A DNA stretch of 56,461 bases from JBQTII01 sp052388275 (GTDB taxonomy: Bacteria > Actinomycetota > Actinomycetes > Sporichthyales > Sporichthyaceae), in NCBI GenBank assembly GCA_052388275.1, contig JBQTII010000072.1:1-56461 (forward strand). The letters run 5' to 3'. Below the pieces are notes generated by a model, which did no database searches, was not told the DNA's origin, and saw only the letters and a program-made list of their open reading frames with translations. Both the position numbers and the translations under genes were made by a program. This document shows positions 56,438 through 56,461 of the stretch, piece after piece; the stretch's first letter is position 1; each line of letters begins with the position of its first letter.

Positions 56438-56461
56438 CTGCGGGCCGTACCTCTCTCGAAA

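Overview
The window is GC-rich and densely packed, with many GTG starts and many 1-4 nt gene overlaps. Gene content points to a mycelial, sporulating actinobacterium: an SsgB-type sporulation protein at the right edge, a WhiI-like degenerate response regulator in a hemE/DUF3000/ribonuclease D setting, an ergothioneine egtABCD operon, coproporphyrin-route heme genes (hemE, cgoX, chdC), an F420-type LLM oxidoreductase, bacterial NHEJ parts and a Gly-Cys-Val tRNA cluster. I cannot name the genus; nothing suggests a phage, plasmid or large genomic island.

Layout. 0-7.5 kb: late cobalamin genes (cobQ, a ChlI/ChlD-type chelatase, cobO) with an Rrf2 regulator, an FG-GAP secreted protein and a class F-like sortase. 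7.6-10.2 kb: a multicopper oxidase and a cupredoxin-like lipoprotein. 10.4-14.9 kb: egtA-B-C-D. 15.3-21.4 kb: aconitase, dxs and an FAD oxidoreductase. 21.4-31.6 kb: rnd, the WhiI-like regulator, DUF3000, a small Cys-rich gene, hemE, a PD40 propeller, a DUF4349 lipoprotein, cgoX, chdC and msrB. 31.6-38.1 kb: LigD-type polymerase and LigC ligase, two subtilases and a RibD-like reductase. 38.1-42.2 kb: glgX, then a decayed 1.8 kb segment with a MazF toxin-antitoxin pair. 42.2-46.5 kb: assimilatory sulfate reduction (cysI, a zinc-ribbon gene, cysH, cysC, cbiX). 46.7-53.3 kb: YihY, a Mo oxidoreductase, LLM oxidoreductase, esterase and an ERCC4-Lsr2 nuclease. 53.4-56.4 kb: tRNAs, pabB, pabC and ssgB.

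How the genes work together. CysI, CysH and CysC serve sulfate assimilation and CbiX is the likely siroheme chelatase for CysI. EgtA-D use cysteine and histidine to build ergothioneine. HemE, CgoX and ChdC are steps of the coproporphyrin heme route. PabB and PabC make p-aminobenzoate for folate.

The most unusual signal is not one gene but several families of short repeats between and inside these genes. They include: a 42-bp palindrome with four clear copies of exactly equal length and a possible fifth inside the chelatase gene; tandem arrays of 108 and 121 bp that share a boundary motif; a terminator-like palindrome shared by two convergent gene pairs; and repeat-derived mini-ORFs (25-34 codons) placed between coupled genes of the cys and egt operons so that every junction stays a stop/start overlap. 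Several small genes too short for routine gene calling are also described: two Cys-rich zinc-ribbon-like proteins, a Cys-ending leader peptide ahead of the sulfite reductase, and the mini-ORFs themselves.
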